A stretch of DNA of 64,000 bases from Paludibacter sp. 47-17 (GTDB lineage Bacteria > Bacteroidota > Bacteroidia > Bacteroidales > Paludibacteraceae). The position numbers and the translations under genes are program-made. This document shows positions 56,667 through 64,000 of this stretch, in pieces. The stretch is from assembly GCA_001898935.1 (NCBI GenBank), contig MKVT01000008.1, positions 372,001 through 436,000 of the forward strand. Direction: 5' to 3'. Every line of letters begins with the position of its first letter. The first letter of the stretch is position 1. The notes under the pieces were generated by a model. It saw only the letters and a program-made list of their open reading frames with translations. It made no database searches and was not told where the DNA came from.

Positions 56667-59351
56667 TTATAAAACGATTTTGTAGGTTCCTTTTCCCTCT
56701 GTGCTTTCGATGCGAACAATATAAACGCCGGATTGGAGAGCCTTGGTTTTGAGTGTTTTGCTGTTGCTGGTTTGAGCTTCCAGGCATCCGTTGGCACTGA
56801 AGAGCTGCAAGCAGAGAGGATTTACACCTGTGATGGTGAGGGTATCGTCGTTGGTAGTAATTCCCACCGTCACTCCGGGAATCGATTCGATGGCTGTGGC
56901 ATCGGCGGGTATGATCTCCAGGATATAACTGCTATCGTCGTAGTTTTCTTCGCCCGGCGAAAGGCGGTTGTTGTTCACGATCCAGAAGCCGCGACCGCCG
57001 TTCTGGGCGTTCTGCAGGGCGTATTTATTGTCTTTTTTGTAGAATAAATAGGTGTTCCAGAGGTGCGAATACGGATTGGTTCCGAAATTACAGATTTCGT
57101 TTACATACTTCGAAGGATAGCTGGCTGCAGTCAGTTTGTGCCGGCCCGACTCCGGATCGATCGAAATTTTCCACCGTTGATCGGCCAATGCAGGTTCGGT
57201 AGTGTACAGTGTCCTGAATACCGGATTTCCCCCGGGGGTAGCTCCGTTGGTATTGGTAAGGTATAAACCATTGGCACGAATGTAATATTCACCTTCGGGA
57301 AGTGTTACCTGTGTTTTCATAAACTCTTGCCGTTGTACATCCGAGTCGAACCGAGCCAGTTTCAGGTTTCTCAGTTCTCCCTTAAATCCATTGCTGGCGT
57401 CGCCGGCTGCTTCCAGGGGGAAAAACAGGGTGCGGTGAACGTTAAATCGTCCGTTATGTTGTACCGTAAGCCGTTCTATCCGCTGTCCGTCGACATAGAG
57501 CGTCACACCCCGCCAGTCGCCGGTGAGGCGGATGTTTTGCCAGTTGCCGGCGGTGGGCAGGAAGTTGAACGTAAAGGTATAGCCATCGCGCGTAAAGCCT
57601 AATTTCCCGGTGCCGCCGGTGTTCAGGAGTACTTTCGAGAAATAGCTCTGGAAGAGGATGGCGTCGGCTTTGTTTCCTGCCGAGGGTTTCAGGTCGAAGC
57701 TGATGTCGTAATCGTATCCGAAATCGCTTCCCCCCAGCTCGTAGCGGGTTGTGCCGTCGAAACTACGGGCGGTAGCCCCCAGTTTAGCCGACAGGGCAGC
57801 CATTTCCTGATCGGAATAGCGACCTCCGAAGTTCAATCCCGGACCTTCGGCCACCGAGTCGGCCACTGCGCGGTAGGCTGCGTAACTGCGTGAGGGGTTC
57901 GATTTCCAGAATTTGGTACTCAGCACTTTAAACGCGGGTAATGCCCGGTGGTGAACATCCTGTTGCGAAATGCCATTGCCCACGATGTCGTTCCAAACGG
58001 CAAACATAGCCCCGATGAGGCCGGAGCGCAGTTCGGGGGCGATGGTTTCCGAAGGGTTGACGCGCTCCACTTTGAAGTTACGGTACAGGTCGTAGGTATC
58101 GAGGGTGTCGCGGTAGTAGCCTGCACCAGGTACTATATACAACCATGCATCGCAGGTGTTGATAATTTTAAATCCGTCGCGCAATTGCTGATTGGCGTCC
58201 ACCCAGTCGCGGCTCCATGCGTTTATAATGGCTCCTTTGTTGTTGGTGATCCGGGTTGTCAGTCCTGCTGCATCCAGCGAGGGTTGCATCCAGCGCATTC
58301 CTCCCCAGAGACGGGCGCGGTACCCCAGGTGTTCCACATATTTAATATAGCGATCGGTGAAATGGTAAAATTCGACGGCATATTTCCGATCGTACTCGTC
58401 GGTGCCGATGTGCAGATCGGGTCCTACGAATACCGGATTGTCGCCCGTGGTGTATTCGGCCAGCAGCTTATCGATAAAGGCGTATACATGGGCTGTATCC
58501 TTCGGATGGATGCTCAGATGGTCCATGTATTCGCTGTTCATAGCCAGCTCCGGCCGGTACTGTGTAAAGGCCAGCGAGTGGGCCGGTACGTCGATTTCAG
58601 GAATCACATTCACGCCGTACCGCATTCCCAGCTTCTGCAGGTTGCGGAACTCTTCCTTCGTGTAATGCCCGTCTTGAGCCGCCAGTCCCGGGAAGCTGTC
58701 GCTGTGGAGGCGGAAAGCCGAATAGGTTTTCATGAAATCGTTGCCGAAGTAACTCTTAAATCCATTGTCGTTGAGGTGTACCTGGAACTCGTTCAGTTTG
58801 TAGTACGAAATCATTTTTACATAATGCTGTAAAAATTCGATGGTGAAAAATTTGCGTCCCACATCGAGCATAAACCCGCGATTGGGGTAGTTGGGATAAT
58901 CGTTGATGAGTCCGCGGGGGATCACATTCCGGTAATTGTCGACCAATTGAAGTACGGTCCGGGTAGCCCAGAACGTCCCGGTCTTACTGGCCCCGTTGAT
59001 GGTGATCCCATCGGCGATGGTCATCTTGTAGGCTTCGGGATTATTGAGCGCTGTGCTGTTGTATTGCAGCAGGATTTCGCCGGGACCGGCCTGGGAGGCC
59101 GTAGTAGCGGTCACTGTAGCGCTGAATCCGCGCATAGTCAGCAAGTCGTCGCGCAGTTGTTCGGCTACCGGCATCAGGCTGTCGGCGTACGCGGCCTGTA
59201 CCAGTATGCGCAGGTTAGCAGGCAGGCTGGTAGTGCCTGAACTTCCGATAAAGGTTTGAACTTCCGGAATTACTTTCAATTGAGAGGCCTGCGACCAGGC
59301 AGTGCTTTGAAAAGTCCAAAGCAGGGCAATGCAAAAAAGTGCGAATTTCAT
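56667..59351 (-). CDS. GH20 beta-N-acetylhexosaminidase, T9SS-exported
   Basis: A secreted 894-residue enzyme that removes beta-linked GlcNAc/GalNAc (or releases disaccharides, as lacto-N-biosidases do in the same family). Signal peptide 1-20. A GH20b-like N-terminal domain (about 25-145) leads to the barrel (about 150-500) with RGFMLDVGRKFF, NEFQVHLND, the catalytic Asp-Glu pair in HIGTDEY (D318, E319) and a tryptophan-rich GAMFAVWND. The GTDEY form rather than GGDE is seen in StrH-type hexosaminidases. A LamG-like domain (about 515-650), a beta-trefoil-like unit (about 680-815, NFGTNPY near 753) and a sorting domain (about 825-894, ending TYKIVL) follow. It starts 8 bases after the GH2 stop, so both are co-transcribed. 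The lectin unit is shared with GH95. Confidence 0.93.
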   Translation of the reverse strand: MKFALFCIALLWTFQSTAWSQASQLKVIPEVQTFIGSSGTTSLPANLRILVQAAYADSLMPVAEQLRDDLLTMRGFSATVTATTASQAGPGEILLQYNSTALNNPEAYKMTIADGITINGASKTGTFWATRTVLQLVDNYRNVIPRGLINDYPNYPNRGFMLDVGRKFFTIEFLQHYVKMISYYKLNEFQVHLNDNGFKSYFGNDFMKTYSAFRLHSDSFPGLAAQDGHYTKEEFRNLQKLGMRYGVNVIPEIDVPAHSLAFTQYRPELAMNSEYMDHLSIHPKDTAHVYAFIDKLLAEYTTGDNPVFVGPDLHIGTDEYDRKYAVEFYHFTDRYIKYVEHLGYRARLWGGMRWMQPSLDAAGLTTRITNNKGAIINAWSRDWVDANQQLRDGFKIINTCDAWLYIVPGAGYYRDTLDTYDLYRNFKVERVNPSETIAPELRSGLIGAMFAVWNDIVGNGISQQDVHHRALPAFKVLSTKFWKSNPSRSYAAYRAVADSVAEGPGLNFGGRYSDQEMAALSAKLGATARSFDGTTRYELGGSDFGYDYDISFDLKPSAGNKADAILFQSYFSKVLLNTGGTGKLGFTRDGYTFTFNFLPTAGNWQNIRLTGDWRGVTLYVDGQRIERLTVQHNGRFNVHRTLFFPLEAAGDASNGFKGELRNLKLARFDSDVQRQEFMKTQVTLPEGEYYIRANGLYLTNTNGATPGGNPVFRTLYTTEPALADQRWKISIDPESGRHKLTAASYPSKYVNEICNFGTNPYSHLWNTYLFYKKDNKYALQNAQNGGRGFWIVNNNRLSPGEENYDDSSYILEIIPADATAIESIPGVTVGITTNDDTLTITGVNPLCLQLFSANGCLEAQTSNSKTLKTKALQSGVYIVRIESTEGKGTYKIVL

Positions 59352-59359
59352 TGATTTAT

Positions 59360-64000
<4,641 letters not shown>

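Noticed and set aside
56463-56672. Small open frame beginning near MTVKSSNCNM
   Set aside because: It is the tail of the decayed sorting-domain sequence running on into spacer, not an independent gene.

Overview
The window comes from an anaerobic Bacteroidales bacterium of moderate GC. The evidence is three SusC/SusD outer-membrane pairs, SPII lipoproteins, an ECF sigma/FecR anti-sigma pair, Bacteroidetes-type promoters (TTTG ... TAnnTTTG) and many secreted enzymes with type IX secretion system (T9SS) C-terminal sorting domains. The T9SS domains point to a T9SS-bearing family (Tannerella/Porphyromonas/Dysgonomonas/Paludibacter-like) rather than a classical Bacteroides. I cannot name the genus from sequence alone.

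Almost the whole window is one host-glycoprotein foraging island. Left part (1-14.2 kb): a minus-strand operon of GH29 fucosidase, a secreted lectin-like protein and a serine-type sulfatase (cut by the left edge); divergent from it, a GH33 sialidase and two tandem-duplicated FIVAR/beta-trefoil proteins. Middle left (14.2-27.5 kb, minus): a FIVAR/lectin protein, a clan-D (GH36-like) glycosidase, a GH95 fucosidase and an M60 (enhancin/mucinase-type) metallopeptidase. Middle (27.7-43.5 kb, minus): a seven-gene operon of fasciclin lipoprotein, SusC, SusD, fasciclin, fasciclin, SusC, SusD. Divergent from it (43.9-53.9 kb, plus): ECF sigma factor, FecR anti-sigma, an STN-containing SusC, a SusD and a GH85 endo-beta-N-acetylglucosaminidase. 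Then comes an AT-rich insert (54-56.5 kb) with a HExxH lipoprotein, a small lipoprotein and a decayed T9SS-cargo gene. The right end (minus) has GH20 beta-hexosaminidase and GH2 beta-galactosidase (5' end cut by the right edge).

Together the enzymes cover the bonds of sialylated, fucosylated, possibly sulfated mucin O-glycans and N-glycans: sialic acid (GH33), fucose (GH29, GH95), alpha-Gal/GalNAc (GH36-like), sulfate (sulfatase), beta-Gal (GH2), beta-HexNAc (GH20), the chitobiose core (GH85) and the peptide backbone (M60). Every glycosidase and the peptidase whose C-terminus is visible carries a T9SS sorting domain, and none is an SPII lipoprotein. Digestion is therefore probably done by T9SS-exported, surface-attached or released enzymes, while the SusCD pairs and fasciclin lipoproteins bind and import products. 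The only sensor in the window is the ECF/FecR/STN-SusC set, which is coupled to GH85. The most unusual features are the double SusCD operon with three fasciclin lipoproteins, the lectin modules shared between enzymes, and the AT-rich metallopeptidase insert.
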